Assembly: GCA_028712475.1 (NCBI GenBank)
Contig: JAQTQB010000006.1
Coordinates: 108,830 to 172,829, forward strand
Origin: Verrucomicrobiales bacterium
GTDB lineage: Bacteria > Verrucomicrobiota > Verrucomicrobiia > Limisphaerales > UBA11358
Length of the DNA stretch: 64,000 nucleotides
Reading direction: 5' to 3'
Made by a program: the position numbers and the translations under genes. The notes beneath the pieces are model-generated. The model was not told where the DNA came from. It saw nothing but the letters and a program-made list of their open reading frames with translations, and made no database searches. Below are positions 7,537 through 17,636 of this stretch, in pieces. The first letter of the stretch is position 1; every line of letters begins with the position of its first letter.

Positions 7537-10500
7537 TTATTTCGTTGGCGTTGCTGGTTCAACTTCCATGCTGGCCGCTGGTTTGACGGCCGTGGCGGTC
7601 TCCAATTTTGGTTCGCGCTGGGCCATGGATTGATAAAATTTCCAGCGCCGGTCGGCGTCGGTCTGGGCCTGGGCGAAGAATTTCTTCGCGTCGTCCGGTT
7701 TGCTCTTCGTGAGCATCTTGAACCGGTTTTCCGACATCATGAAATCCTTCACCTGCGACCTGGCCGCGCCCGAATCCAGTTGCAGCGGGTTCTCGCCGTA
7801 TTCCGCACGCCGTGGATCGTAGCGGTAAAGCAGCCACTGGCCGGACTCTACTGCAAGCTTCTGCTGCCGTGCGCCCACGCCTTGATCCAACGCGATGCCG
7901 TGCGCGATGCAATGGCTGTAGGCGATGATCAGCGACGGCCCCGGAAACGATTCCGCCTCGATGAACGCCTTGAGCGTGTGCTCGTCCTTCGCGCCCATCG
8001 CGACGCTGGCGACGTAGATGTTGCCGTAGCTCATCGCAATCAGGCCGAGGTCTTTTTTGCCCGCCGGTTTGCCGCCCGCCGCAAATTTTGCAATCGCCCC
8101 GCGCGGCGTGGCTTTGCTCATCTGCCCGCCGGTGTTGGAATAAACTTCCGTGTCCATCACCAGCACATTGACCTTGTGGCCGCTGGCGAGAACGTGATCC
8201 AAACCGCCGTAGCCGATGTCGTAGGCCCAGCCGTCGCCGCCGAGAATCCACACGCTCTTTTTCACCAGTTGATCAGCGAGCGGAATCAGCAGCTTCGCTT
8301 CCGGCGCGTCAATCTTTGGAAGTTTCTGTTTCAACGCCTCCACGCGTTCGCGCTGGTCGTAAATGCCCGCCTCGTCGCTTTGGTCGGCGGCGAGAATCTG
8401 CGTGACGAAATCATCGCCGAGCTGCGGCGCGAGTTTTTTCAGAAGTTCGCCGGCGAATTGTTTTTGCTGGTCAATCGAGACGCGGAAGCCAAGGCCGAAT
8501 TCCGCGTTGTCCTCGAACAGTGAATTGCACCACGTCGGCCCGCGCCCGCAACCGTTCGTGGCGTAGGGCGTCGTCGGCAGATTGCCGCCGTAGATTGAAG
8601 AGCAGCCCGTGGCATTGGCCACGACCATGCGGTCGCCGAACAACTGCGTGAGCATCTTGATGTAAGGCGTCTCGCCGCAGCCCGCGCACGCGCCGCTGAA
8701 CTCGAACAGCGGCTGCAACAACTGCTGCTGGCGCAATGTCGTGGTCTTGATCTTGCGCCGGTCAAATTCCGGCAGCTTCAGGAAATAATCCCAGTTCACG
8801 CTTTCGGCCGCGCGCAACGGCGGCTGCGGGCGCATGTTGATGGCCTTGAGTTTCGTCTCGGTTTTGTTGCGCGCCGGGCAGACATCCACGCAGATCATGC
8901 AGCCGGTGCAGTCTTCCGCTGCGACTTGCAACGTGAATTTCTGGCCCTTGAACTCCGGCACGCGCGCGTCGGCGGTCTTGAACGTCGGCGGGACGTTTTG
9001 CAATTCCGCCGGGTCATAAACTTTCGCGCGGATGGTGGCGTGCGGACAGATGGCCACGCACTTGAGGCATTGGATGCAGATTTTTTCATCCCACACGGGA
9101 ATTTCCATCGCGAGATTGCGCTTCTCGTATTTCGCCGTCGCCGTCGGGAACGAGCCGTTGTTCGGAAATGCGCTGACAGGCAGATCGTCGCCGTCGCCTG
9201 CGGCAATCTTGCCGAGGACGTTGCGGACGAACGCCGGGGCGTCCAGCGTGATGGATGGGAGCAATGGGCCGGTGCCGTTGACTTTATTGTTTGCCACGGC
9301 CACCTCGTGCAGATTTGCCAGCGTGTTGTCCACGGCTTTCAAGTTCATCTGGACGACTTCCTCGCCTTTTTTGCCGTAGGTTTTCCTGATGGAATTTTTG
9401 ATCGCGTCAATCGCCTCGTCCTTGGGCAGCACGCCGGAGAGCGCGAAGAAACAGACCTGCATGATGGTGTTGATGCGCCCGCCCATGCCGCTGTCGCGCG
9501 CGACTTTCGTGGCGTTGATGACATGGAACTTCGCTCTTTTCGCGAGCAACATTTCCTGCACCGGCGTAGGCAGGTTCGCCCAGACCTCGTCTTTCGAGCG
9601 CGGCGTGTTCAGCAAAAACGTTCCGCCCTGCACGAGGCTGCGGAGCATGTCGTAGCGCTCCAAAAACACGGGCAGATGGCACGCGACAAAATTGGCGCGC
9701 GAGATCAGATACGTCGAGCGGATCGGCTGCGGCCCGAAGCGCAGATGCGACACCGTCATCGAGCCGGACTTCTTCGAGTCATAAACGAAGTAGCCCTGCG
9801 CGTAGTTGTCCGTTTCCTCGCCGATGATCTTGATGGAATTTTTGTTCGCGCCCACCGTGCCGTCGGCGCCGAGGCCGTAAAACAGCGCGCGGACGACGTT
9901 GGCCGGTTCAGTGGAGAACTCCGCGTCGAACTCCAGGCTCGTGCGCGACACGTCGTCGTTGATGCCGACGACGAAATGATTCTTCGGCGCGGCGGCGGAC
10001 AGATTGTCGAACACCGCCTTGACCATCGCGGGCGTGAATTCCTTTGAGGACAGACCGTAGCGGCCAGCGAACACTTGTGGCATGACTTTCAAATGCGAGC
10101 GGCCGGCGGCGGTCTCCTCCATCAACGCCGTGACGCAATCCTGATACAGCGGATCGCCCGTCGCGCCCGGTTCCTTGGTGCGGTCCAGCACGGCGATTTT
10201 TTTCACGGAAGCGGGCAGGGCGGCGATGAAACGCCTGCCGTCAAACGGACGATACAGCCGCACTTTCAGCACGCCGATTTTTTCGCCCTGCGCGATGAGA
10301 TGCTCCACCGTTTCGTGGGCGGCTTCGCAGCCGGAACCCATCAGCACGATGACGCGCTCGGCGTCCTTCGCGCCGATATAGTCGAATAAATTGTATTGGC
10401 GGCCGGTCAATTCCGCGAATTCATCCATGACTTTCTGGACTATGCCGGGGCAGGCGGAATAAAAGCCGTTCGCCGCCTCGCGGCCCTGAAAAAATACATC

Positions 10501-11199
10501 GGGATTCTGCGCCGTGCCCCGGAGGACGGGCTTGTCCGGCGTCATGGAATTGGCGCGGTGCGCGGCAATCAGCTTGTCGTCAATCAGCGCGCGGATCACC
10601 GTTTCGTCGAGCATTTCAATCTTGGAAACTTCATGCGATGTGCGGAAGCCGTCGAAGAAATGCACGAACGGCAAACGCGAACGCAAGGTCGCCGCCTGCG
10701 AAATCAGCGCCATGTCCATCGTCTCCTGCACCGACGCCGCACCGAGCATCGCCCAGCCGGTCGAGCGGCAGGCCATGATGTCGCTGTGGTCGCCGAAAAT
10801 CGAAAGCGCGTGCGTCGCCACCGTGCGTGCCGTGACGTGGAACACCGTCGGCAGCAGTTCGCCGGCGATCTTGAACATGTTCGGTATCATCAGCAGCAAA
10901 CCTTGCGACGCGGTGAACGTCGTGCTCATCGTGCCGGTCTGCAACATGCCGTGGACGGCGGCGACGGCCCCGCCTTCGCTCTGCATTTCCACGATGGCCG
11001 GCTGGGTGTGCCACAGGTTTTTTTTGCCTTCGGACGCCCACTGGTCGCACCACTCGGCGATGGGCGAGGACGGCGTGATGGGATAAATTGCCATCGTTTC
11101 GTTCACGCGGTAGGCGACGTAGGCGGCGGCCTCGCAGCCGTCAATCGTTTTGAAGGTGGCGGGTTTCTTGGCGGCGGGCGCGTTGGGAGTCGGACTCAT
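7537..11199 (-). CDS. nifJ: pyruvate:ferredoxin (flavodoxin) oxidoreductase
   Basis: A 1220-residue single-chain PFOR, the usual length. It oxidatively decarboxylates pyruvate to acetyl-CoA and reduces ferredoxin, using thiamine diphosphate and three Fe4S4 clusters. Visible are the N-terminal pyrimidine-binding domain (MAIYPITPSSPIAEW), two ferredoxin-type cluster motifs (CIQCLKCVAICP near 705; CTGCMICVDVCP near 763), the CAGCGETPY segment near 835 for the proximal cluster, and the TPP/Mg site GDGWAYDIGYGGLDH near 990 with DTEVYSNTGGQMS. The gene leads a probable operon with the DHOD-like gene. It implies fermentative or low-oxygen metabolism. Confidence 0.97.
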   Translation of the reverse strand: MSPTPNAPAAKKPATFKTIDGCEAAAYVAYRVNETMAIYPITPSSPIAEWCDQWASEGKKNLWHTQPAIVEMQSEGGAVAAVHGMLQTGTMSTTFTASQGLLLMIPNMFKIAGELLPTVFHVTARTVATHALSIFGDHSDIMACRSTGWAMLGAASVQETMDMALISQAATLRSRLPFVHFFDGFRTSHEVSKIEMLDETVIRALIDDKLIAAHRANSMTPDKPVLRGTAQNPDVFFQGREAANGFYSACPGIVQKVMDEFAELTGRQYNLFDYIGAKDAERVIVLMGSGCEAAHETVEHLIAQGEKIGVLKVRLYRPFDGRRFIAALPASVKKIAVLDRTKEPGATGDPLYQDCVTALMEETAAGRSHLKVMPQVFAGRYGLSSKEFTPAMVKAVFDNLSAAAPKNHFVVGINDDVSRTSLEFDAEFSTEPANVVRALFYGLGADGTVGANKNSIKIIGEETDNYAQGYFVYDSKKSGSMTVSHLRFGPQPIRSTYLISRANFVACHLPVFLERYDMLRSLVQGGTFLLNTPRSKDEVWANLPTPVQEMLLAKRAKFHVINATKVARDSGMGGRINTIMQVCFFALSGVLPKDEAIDAIKNSIRKTYGKKGEEVVQMNLKAVDNTLANLHEVAVANNKVNGTGPLLPSITLDAPAFVRNVLGKIAAGDGDDLPVSAFPNNGSFPTATAKYEKRNLAMEIPVWDEKICIQCLKCVAICPHATIRAKVYDPAELQNVPPTFKTADARVPEFKGQKFTLQVAAEDCTGCMICVDVCPARNKTETKLKAINMRPQPPLRAAESVNWDYFLKLPEFDRRKIKTTTLRQQQLLQPLFEFSGACAGCGETPYIKMLTQLFGDRMVVANATGCSSIYGGNLPTTPYATNGCGRGPTWCNSLFEDNAEFGLGFRVSIDQQKQFAGELLKKLAPQLGDDFVTQILAADQSDEAGIYDQRERVEALKQKLPKIDAPEAKLLIPLADQLVKKSVWILGGDGWAYDIGYGGLDHVLASGHKVNVLVMDTEVYSNTGGQMSKATPRGAIAKFAAGGKPAGKKDLGLIAMSYGNIYVASVAMGAKDEHTLKAFIEAESFPGPSLIIAYSHCIAHGIALDQGVGARQQKLAVESGQWLLYRYDPRRAEYGENPLQLDSGAARSQVKDFMMSENRFKMLTKSKPDDAKKFFAQAQTDADRRWKFYQSMAQREPKLETATAVKPAASMEVEPATPTK

Positions 11200-11576
11200 A
11201 AAATTTCAGGCTGAATCAAAGGCGTTTTTGAACTCGGCATCATACATTGTTAAGTTTATTTGCCCGCAATCTGGCGGACGAATCTCCCGACGAGGCTTGG
11301 ATTGAACCAGCGCCCCGTCCAAACAACTGCAAGATGCCGGATTTCCCGCGAAACGACTTAACCGCCTTTGGCGAATGCTCCCCATTTTTTGTGCTGGCTT
11401 TGGCAATTTCTCCGCGAATGTTCCGGCGTCGCAACCCGGCCAATTGCCAGGTCGGCATCCATGCTCCAGCGAAAAACCGAAATAAAACTGGCGGGCGATA
11501 AATCTTGTCAGGGAAACCCGGCGGGTGTTGTGTCAATGCTGCGGACTGACCGTTTGCCCCTATGGGCAGATTGACG
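11200..11576. other. intergenic region, nifJ upstream and pseudopilin downstream
   Basis: No gene is supported in these 377 bases. It should hold the nifJ promoter on the minus strand, but no convincing -35/-10 pair was found. A weak inverted repeat (TGCCC at 11555-11559, GGGCA at 11564-11568, inside an outer TCAAT/ATTGA pair) lies just after the pseudopilin stop and could be a poor terminator without a T-run. Confidence 0.4.
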
Positions 11577-12362
11577 TCATTTCAAGGAAGTCACGCCAAA
11601 GACATCGCTTTTGTTATCCCGCAGGTCGCTCCACTTCCAACTTTCGGCGTGGCCATCGCAACAGGTAAAAACAGCGCGCCCATCGTGGCGGCAGGCCGGT
11701 TGCTTATACGGTGGGCCATACGAAAAGCCTGCGCCGGTTGCGAAAGTCTTGATGGACGGCTGGTAAGTGACAATTTCGGTATAATAGCCTGCGGGCTGCA
11801 CATCGGACGGTGGGGATCCCTTCGGCATGCCCACATCACCCATCAACCAGATTTGGCTCGAAGCTTTTACCTGGCTTAACTTACGGCTTCCCAAAGGCTT
11901 TCCATTTGGATCCGTGCCAAAACGGATAACCCCCTTGACGCCAGTCGCGTTATCCTCCGTCGGCCCATAGCCAAACATTTGCTGTCCAAAAAACGCAAAC
12001 ACCGCGTCGATTAAGTCCGCATCTTTCACTGCCGGGCAGCGCCAGACTTCATTTGACTGTGCAGTGCTGGTGATATACTTGCCATTGTCTAGAATGTTGA
12101 ACCACCAGGCATTCGGCGTGAACCCCGTATTCCAACCGCCTTCGTTAATGGGCGGCAAATAATCGTTGTTGTCATTGGCATACATGAACATGGCCAAGGC
12201 AATTTGCTTGTTGTTGCTGACGCACTGGATGGCCTTGGCCTTGTTCTTGGCCTTGGCCAGCGCCGGCAGGAGCATCGCCGCCAAAATTGCAATGATGGCA
12301 ATGACCACCAGCAGTTCGATCAGGGTGAATCCACGATGACAGCAGCGACCAGCTTGTGACAT
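11577..12362 (-). CDS. prepilin-type N-terminal cleavage/methylation domain protein (pseudopilin-like)
   Basis: A 261-residue type II secretion/pilin-like protein. The N-terminus has the prepilin peptidase site and helix ([20 protein letters not shown]), so G|F cleavage and N-methylation are expected. The C-terminal [12 protein letters not shown] fits the H-x9-DG motif common in Planctomycetota/Verrucomicrobiota pseudopilins. The protein should sit in the inner membrane with its globular part outside. Its ATG at 12362 follows the alternative TTG at 12386. No secretion genes adjoin it, so its machinery is encoded elsewhere. Confidence 0.9.
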   Translation of the reverse strand: MSQAGRCCHRGFTLIELLVVIAIIAILAAMLLPALAKAKNKAKAIQCVSNNKQIALAMFMYANDNNDYLPPINEGGWNTGFTPNAWWFNILDNGKYITSTAQSNEVWRCPAVKDADLIDAVFAFFGQQMFGYGPTEDNATGVKGVIRFGTDPNGKPLGSRKLSQVKASSQIWLMGDVGMPKGSPPSDVQPAGYYTEIVTYQPSIKTFATGAGFSYGPPYKQPACRHDGRAVFTCCDGHAESWKWSDLRDNKSDVFGVTSLK

Positions 12363-12624
12363 GAGCTTGGGGCGCGGAATCGGCAAAGTAACAAGGGCGA
12401 GCTTGGATTGTTTCAGGGATTTCGTGATATATGGGTCAAAAGCGCATTTTATTGCTAGTTTACGCGTTGACGCACCAAGTATCCACAGAAGTTGGAATTT
12501 GTCAATTTGTTTAAGCGGCTCTCCCCTATTCCCGTCCGTTCATGTGTCCATTTGAAACCATGCGGCAAATCGCGCCGGGATATTTCAATGCGCAATGCGT
12601 GGGGCAATGGCGAATGTTCACGTT

Positions 12625-15600
12625 CTATTTCCGCTCCAAATCTGCGTCAACACTTGGGACTGATCCCTTTGCGTCCGTGTGCTGCCTGGCAATCAGAACA
12701 TAGATGGACGGAATCACCAGCAGCGTGAAAATCGTGCCGAGCGCCATGCCGGCGACAATCACGATGCCGATGGAATTGCGCGCCGCCGCGCCTGCGCCGG
12801 TCACGAACGCGAGCGGAAAATGTCCGGCGACGGTCGCCACGCTGGTCATCAGCACCGGGCGCAGCCGCGTGGCGGCGGCCTGCCGCACGGCGGCCACCTT
12901 GCCGAGGCCGGTGCGTTGCAGTTCGTTGGCGAACTGGACGATCAAAATCCCGTTTTTGGAAACCAGCCCGACGAGCGTGACCAGTCCGACTTGCGCGTAA
13001 ATGTTCAGCGTCGTCGTCCAGCCGTCCGTCCAGAAGTGCATGTTTTGATTCGGAAATTTGAGGAAACAGAAAATCAGCGCCCCAAATAAAGCCAATGGAA
13101 CCGAGCCGATGATGATGATGAGCGGGTCGCGGAAGCTGTTGAACTGCGCGGCCAGCACGAGGAAAATCAGCGTGACGGAAAGCATGAACGTGGGAAGAAA
13201 CGTGTTGCCCTCGCGGCGCAACTGGCGCGATTCGCCGGTGTAATCCAGCTTGTAGCCCTCCGGCAGAATTTTCGCGGCCTCGGTCTCAAAAACTTTCAGC
13301 GCCTCGTCCAGCGGACGGATGGCGACGCCGCTCAATTTGACGGAGTTGAGCTGCTGAAAACGGTTGAGAGAACGCGGCGTGGTGTGTTTCACGAACGTCG
13401 CGAAGGTGCTGACGGGAATGAGTTTTCCATTCGGGCCTTTGACATAATTGTTTTCCAACTGGCCGGCGTTCAGGCGTTCGATGCGCTTGAGCTGCGGGAT
13501 GACCTTGTAACTCCTTCCGGCGAGGCTGAAGCGGTTCACAAAATTTCCGCCGACGAGCGCGGCCAGGTCCGAGCCGACCGATTCCAGGTCGAGGCCGAGC
13601 GCGGCCACCTTGTCGCGGTCAATGACGAGCTCCATTTCCGGCTGGTCAACCTTTGTGTCAATGATCGGCGGGAAGGCGAACACGCCGTTCGTCGCGGCGA
13701 TCTGCTGCAACTGCTGCGCGAAGTGCAAAATCTGCTCGGGCTCGGCGGTCGAGGACAAAATAAATTCCACCGGGAAATCGCCGCCGCCGGGCAGCGCAGG
13801 CGGCGTGACCATGAGCAGGCGGATGCCGGGCACGGTGCTCACCTGCGCCTGCGCTTCCGGGAGAATCTGGAACACGGTGCGTTTGCGTTCGCCCCACGGC
13901 TTGAGCACCATGCCGCTGAACCCGCTGTTGGGCATGGTGAGCTGGAACGTCTGCGCGCGTTCGGGAACGGCCATGAACATCTTGTTCACGGCATCGGCGT
14001 AAAACGAGGTCTGGTCAATCGTCGCGTCCGCGCCGCCTTCGACGATGCCGAAGATGACGCCCTGATCTTCCGGCGGCGCAAGCTCCTTGGAATTCCAGGC
14101 CATCATGAACATCGGAATCATCAGCAAACTCAACCCGATCCAGATGGTGTAAACCGCCGGACGCGCCGACAGCGTGATGTCCAGCACGCGCGTGTAAAAA
14201 TTCCGCAGCCGGTCAAATTGCCGGTTGATATGGCCGGTCAGACCGTGTTCCTCGCGTCCGGCATTGAGCAGCCGCGAAGCCATGACCGGCGACAACGTCA
14301 ACGCCACCACGCCGGAAATCAAAACCGCGCCGGCCAGCGTGAGCGCAAATTCGCGGAACAGCGAGCCGGTCAGCCCGCCTTGAAACGCGATCGGCGTGTA
14401 AACCGCCGCGAGCGTGATGGTCGTGGCGATGATCGGGCTGATGAGTTCGCGCGCGCCGAGCAATGCCGCGTTGATCGGTGCCAGCCCTTCGCGGATGTGG
14501 CGCTCCACGTTTTCGACGATGACAATCGCATCATCCACGACCAGTCCGACGGACAGCACGACAGCGAGCAGCGTGAGCAGATTGAGCGAGAATCCAAAAA
14601 TCTGCATCAGAAACACCGCGCCGATGAGCGAGATCGGAATCGCCACCAGCGGAATCAGCACTGAACGCAGCGAGCCGAGGAACAGAAAAATGACGACGGA
14701 AACGATGCACAAAGTCACGGTGAGCGTCTTCAGCACTTCGTGGATGGCGTCATCAATGTATTTTGTGGCGTCGTAGGCGACGCGCCCTTGCAGGCCGGTG
14801 GGCAAATCCTTCTGGATGGACGCCATCTCCTTGCGCACGCGCTTGATGACATCGAGCGAATTGGCGTTGGGCAAAACCCAGGCGCCCATGAAGACGGCGT
14901 GTTCGCCGCTGAAGCGCACTTCCGTGTCGTAATCTTCCGCGCCCAGCGAAACGTCGGCGACATCGCGCAGGCGGATAAGCTGGTCGCCGCTCCCGCGGAT
15001 GACGAGGTCCTGAAATTCCGTGACCGAGCGCAGATCCGTGTTCGCCGTGAGGTTGACCTGCACGAGCGAACCCTTGGTGTGGCCGGCGGCGGCGAGAAAA
15101 TTATTTTTTGCCAGCGCTTCACGGACCTGGTTCGGGCTGACGTTGAACGCCGCGAGCCGGTCGGGTTTCAGCCAGATGCGCATGGCGAAGGTGCGTCCGC
15201 CGAGGATGTCCGCGCGCTGCACGCCTTCGAGCGCGGTCAGGCGCGGCTGCACGATGCGCACAAGGTAATCCGTGATCTGGTTCGGTTGCAGGATGTCCGA
15301 AGTGAAACTCAAATAAGCCGAGGCAAATCGCGAATCGGCGGACTCGATGTTGATGACCGGCACCTCGGCTTCCGGCGGCAGATCGTTGCGGACCTGGCTC
15401 ACCTTCGAGTTGATTTCAGAAAGCGCCTTGTTCGCGTCATAATTTAACTTCAACCGCGCAGTGATGGTTGAAAGGCCAAGCGTGCTGCTCGATTGCAGGT
15501 ATTCGATGCCGTCGGCGGCGGCGATGGCGCGTTCGAGCGGCTGCGTGACGAAGCCGCGCACCAATGCCGCGCTCGCGCCGACGTAAGCCGTCGTGATGGT

Positions 15601-15738
15601 GACGGTGGCGTTTTCGCTGCGCGGATATTGCCGCACGTTGAGCGAGCGGATGGCCTGGAAACCCGCGATCAAAATCACGAGGTTCACCACGATCGCCAGC
15701 ACCGGCCGGCGGATAAACAGATCAGTGAAAGACTTCAT
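12625..15738 (-). CDS. RND efflux transporter permease (HAE1/AcrB type)
   Basis: A 1037-residue inner-membrane proton-driven exporter of the AcrB/MexB class, full length. It begins MKSFTDLFIRRPVLAIVVN, the normal first transmembrane helix. It has the two large periplasmic loops and the paired Asp proton-relay residues in VGLVVDDAIVIVENVERHI (TM4). The last helices include VGLVSKNGILIVQFAN. It is 17 bp downstream of its adaptor gene in a tetR-adaptor-permease operon. No outer-membrane TolC-like gene is adjacent. Substrates cannot be predicted from the sequence. Confidence 0.95.
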   Translation of the reverse strand: MKSFTDLFIRRPVLAIVVNLVILIAGFQAIRSLNVRQYPRSENATVTITTAYVGASAALVRGFVTQPLERAIAAADGIEYLQSSSTLGLSTITARLKLNYDANKALSEINSKVSQVRNDLPPEAEVPVINIESADSRFASAYLSFTSDILQPNQITDYLVRIVQPRLTALEGVQRADILGGRTFAMRIWLKPDRLAAFNVSPNQVREALAKNNFLAAAGHTKGSLVQVNLTANTDLRSVTEFQDLVIRGSGDQLIRLRDVADVSLGAEDYDTEVRFSGEHAVFMGAWVLPNANSLDVIKRVRKEMASIQKDLPTGLQGRVAYDATKYIDDAIHEVLKTLTVTLCIVSVVIFLFLGSLRSVLIPLVAIPISLIGAVFLMQIFGFSLNLLTLLAVVLSVGLVVDDAIVIVENVERHIREGLAPINAALLGARELISPIIATTITLAAVYTPIAFQGGLTGSLFREFALTLAGAVLISGVVALTLSPVMASRLLNAGREEHGLTGHINRQFDRLRNFYTRVLDITLSARPAVYTIWIGLSLLMIPMFMMAWNSKELAPPEDQGVIFGIVEGGADATIDQTSFYADAVNKMFMAVPERAQTFQLTMPNSGFSGMVLKPWGERKRTVFQILPEAQAQVSTVPGIRLLMVTPPALPGGGDFPVEFILSSTAEPEQILHFAQQLQQIAATNGVFAFPPIIDTKVDQPEMELVIDRDKVAALGLDLESVGSDLAALVGGNFVNRFSLAGRSYKVIPQLKRIERLNAGQLENNYVKGPNGKLIPVSTFATFVKHTTPRSLNRFQQLNSVKLSGVAIRPLDEALKVFETEAAKILPEGYKLDYTGESRQLRREGNTFLPTFMLSVTLIFLVLAAQFNSFRDPLIIIIGSVPLALFGALIFCFLKFPNQNMHFWTDGWTTTLNIYAQVGLVTLVGLVSKNGILIVQFANELQRTGLGKVAAVRQAAATRLRPVLMTSVATVAGHFPLAFVTGAGAAARNSIGIVIVAGMALGTIFTLLVIPSIYVLIARQHTDAKGSVPSVDADLERK

Positions 15739-15755
15739 GCGTCCTTGAATTCAAA

Positions 15756-16877
15756 TCAGCCGTTCGGTGGATTTGGCGTGGTGCTGGACTTGGGCGCGAT
15801 TTCGTTGTTCACCACCACGCCGCTTCCGTTGCGCAGTTTGAACAGCCCCGAACTCACGACGCGGTCGCCGGGTTTCAGCCCGGTCACGATGCTCACAAAA
15901 TCGCCGAGCGGCCTGCCGGTGCGGACGAATTGCTGCCGCGCCACCAGTCCGCCGGCGGAATTTGTTGATTGCTCGATCACATAAACCGAATCGCCAAACG
16001 GCGCGCTCAAGATCGCCGTCGCCGGAACCGCCAGCACGGTCTGTTCGCCGGGCAAAACTATTTCCATCCGCACGAACATCCCCGGACGCAGCAACTGGTT
16101 CGTGTTCGCAAACGTCGCCTGCAACCGCACGGCGCGCGTCGTTGAATCCAGTTCAGGATTGATGGCCGTGACCTCGCCGATAAATTTCTCGCCGGGATAC
16201 GCGTCGCTGGAAACCTGCACGACCAGGCCGGTTTGAAGCACGGACAAAGTTTGTTGCGGCAGTGAAAAATCGCCATAGACCGGCACGAGCGATTGCAGCG
16301 ACACGATGGGTTTGCGCGCCTCCAGCGATTCGCCGAGGTTCACCAGCCGGATGCCCAGCCGCCCGGCGAACGGCGCGCGGATGGTTTTCTTTTCAATGAT
16401 CGCGCGGATCGCGTCGGCGTTGGCCTGATTTTGTTTCAACGCCGCCTCCGCCGTGTCCACTTCGGACTGCGACACCACATTGCTCTCCCGCAATTTAAGC
16501 AGCCGGTCCAGGTTGAGCCTGGTCAGTTCCGCTTCCGCCTCCGCCGCGCGCAACTGCGCCGCTTCCGACGACGTATCCAGCCGCACCAGCAAATCGCCTT
16601 TCGCGACGACCGCGCCGGATTCAAACGCGATCTCTGTCACCGTGCCCGCGACTTCCGCCGCCACCGTCACGCCCTGCGCGGCGCTGATCGAGCCGACGGC
16701 GGTGAGCGTGTCCTGCCATTTTTGCTCCTGCGCCACGGCGGATGAAATCGTCTCCGGCGGAACCGTGAACGTCTTGGCGGAACCGATCAGCTTGCCGATC
16801 TGCAATGCCTTCACGCCGGCCAGCCCGGCAAAAACAGCCCCGACAACGACAAGCGCAATGATGATTTTCCGTTTCAT
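15756..16877 (-). CDS. RND efflux periplasmic adaptor (membrane fusion protein)
   Basis: A 373-residue AcrA/MexE-like adaptor linking the permease to an outer-membrane channel. An N-terminal membrane anchor (IIIALVVVGAVFAGLAGV) is followed by a lipoyl half-motif (GTVTEIAFESGAVVAKGDLL), an alpha-hairpin of about 60 residues (AEAELTRLNLDRLLKLRESN), the second lipoyl half (IRAPFAGRLGIRLVNLGESL) and beta-barrel domains. It lies between the TetR gene (25 bp upstream) and the permease (17 bp downstream). Family assignment is secure, substrate unknown. Confidence 0.95.
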   Translation of the reverse strand: MKRKIIIALVVVGAVFAGLAGVKALQIGKLIGSAKTFTVPPETISSAVAQEQKWQDTLTAVGSISAAQGVTVAAEVAGTVTEIAFESGAVVAKGDLLVRLDTSSEAAQLRAAEAEAELTRLNLDRLLKLRESNVVSQSEVDTAEAALKQNQANADAIRAIIEKKTIRAPFAGRLGIRLVNLGESLEARKPIVSLQSLVPVYGDFSLPQQTLSVLQTGLVVQVSSDAYPGEKFIGEVTAINPELDSTTRAVRLQATFANTNQLLRPGMFVRMEIVLPGEQTVLAVPATAILSAPFGDSVYVIEQSTNSAGGLVARQQFVRTGRPLGDFVSIVTGLKPGDRVVSSGLFKLRNGSGVVVNNEIAPKSSTTPNPPNG

Positions 16878-16902
16878 AAAAATTTGATCCCTCCGATAAA
16901 AT

Positions 16903-17514
16903 TCAACCCTGTTTTTTCTTCGCGCCCGCGCCGGTGAGGAACAGGTCCACGATGCGCCGGGCCGTCTTTTTGTCCGGCTTGCAGTCGCGCATCACCAGAT
17001 GCGAGACGAGGTAGGAATTCACCAGCCCGTAAAATCCGAACGCCATCTCGCGGCTGTCAAAGCGCTTCTCCAGCTCGCCGTTCTTCTGCGCGCGCCTGAT
17101 GAGCGAGTGGACGAACTCAAAATTGCGTTCGCACTTGTCCGCGTAGCACAAGCCCTCCGGCACCTCGCCCGGCGCGGCGAACATGGTGGCGAAGGAAATC
17201 CGCATCAGCTCCCGGTTCTTGCGGAAATAATCGAACAGCATGGTGAGGATGCCCTCCAGCTGGCTGCGGATGTCCTGGGATTGCGCCGCCGCCTCGCACA
17301 ACAGGCGGTAACGCTCCTCATGCGCCTCATGCACGAGCGCCTGGAACAGCCCGGCCTTGTCCTTAAAATGATAATACAGCGCCGGCTTGGATAATTTGGC
17401 GTCGTCCACGATGTGCTGCACCGACGTGGCCGCGTAGCCGCTGTTGGCGAAATGCTTGAGCGCCGCGCGCAGCAGTTGCCGCCGGGTTTCGGAATTGTTC
17501 ACGGGCTTGGCCAT
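16903..17514 (-). CDS. TetR/AcrR-family transcriptional regulator of the RND operon
   Basis: A 203-residue repressor. The N-terminal helix-turn-helix (RRQLLRAALKHFANSGYAAT, SVQHIVDDAKLSKPALYYHF) is typical of TetR, and the remaining helices form the ligand-binding domain. It is the first gene of a tetR-adaptor-permease operon. An operator-like palindrome at 17521-17538 is just upstream of its start, so it probably represses its own operon and is released by an exported compound or its inducer. Confidence 0.94.
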   Translation of the reverse strand: MAKPVNNSETRRQLLRAALKHFANSGYAATSVQHIVDDAKLSKPALYYHFKDKAGLFQALVHEAHEERYRLLCEAAAQSQDIRSQLEGILTMLFDYFRKNRELMRISFATMFAAPGEVPEGLCYADKCERNFEFVHSLIRRAQKNGELEKRFDSREMAFGFYGLVNSYLVSHLVMRDCKPDKKTARRIVDLFLTGAGAKKKQG

Positions 17515-17520
17515 AAAAAC

Positions 17521-17538
17521 TTACCGAACGGTAGGTAA
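17521..17538. promoter_or_regulatory. palindromic TetR operator candidate
   Basis: TTACC-N8-GGTAA, with an inner ACCG-AA-CGGT, is centred about 15 bp upstream of the tetR ATG. Both nested palindromes share the half-site sequence, as is usual for TetR-family operators. Position and symmetry support autorepression of the RND operon. Confidence 0.7.
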
Positions 17539-17636
17539 CAGACGGCGGGCTGTCAAATGAATTTTATGAGAGCTGAAAGACGCGAATCAGGTGAAGAAGA
17601 TTGATTTTGGCTATAGCGTGGTGTTGGGCATCGTGG

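Noticed and set aside
8926..10047. 373-residue open frame opposite nifJ
   Set aside because: Composition is typical of an antisense shadow (His/Arg/Asp/Val) and it lies fully inside the clear PFOR gene.
13384..14664. 426-residue open frame on the plus strand opposite the RND permease
   Set aside because: It is rich in Arg, His and Asp with no domain. The minus-strand AcrB-like gene is unmistakable, so this is an antisense shadow caused by GC-rich codon use.
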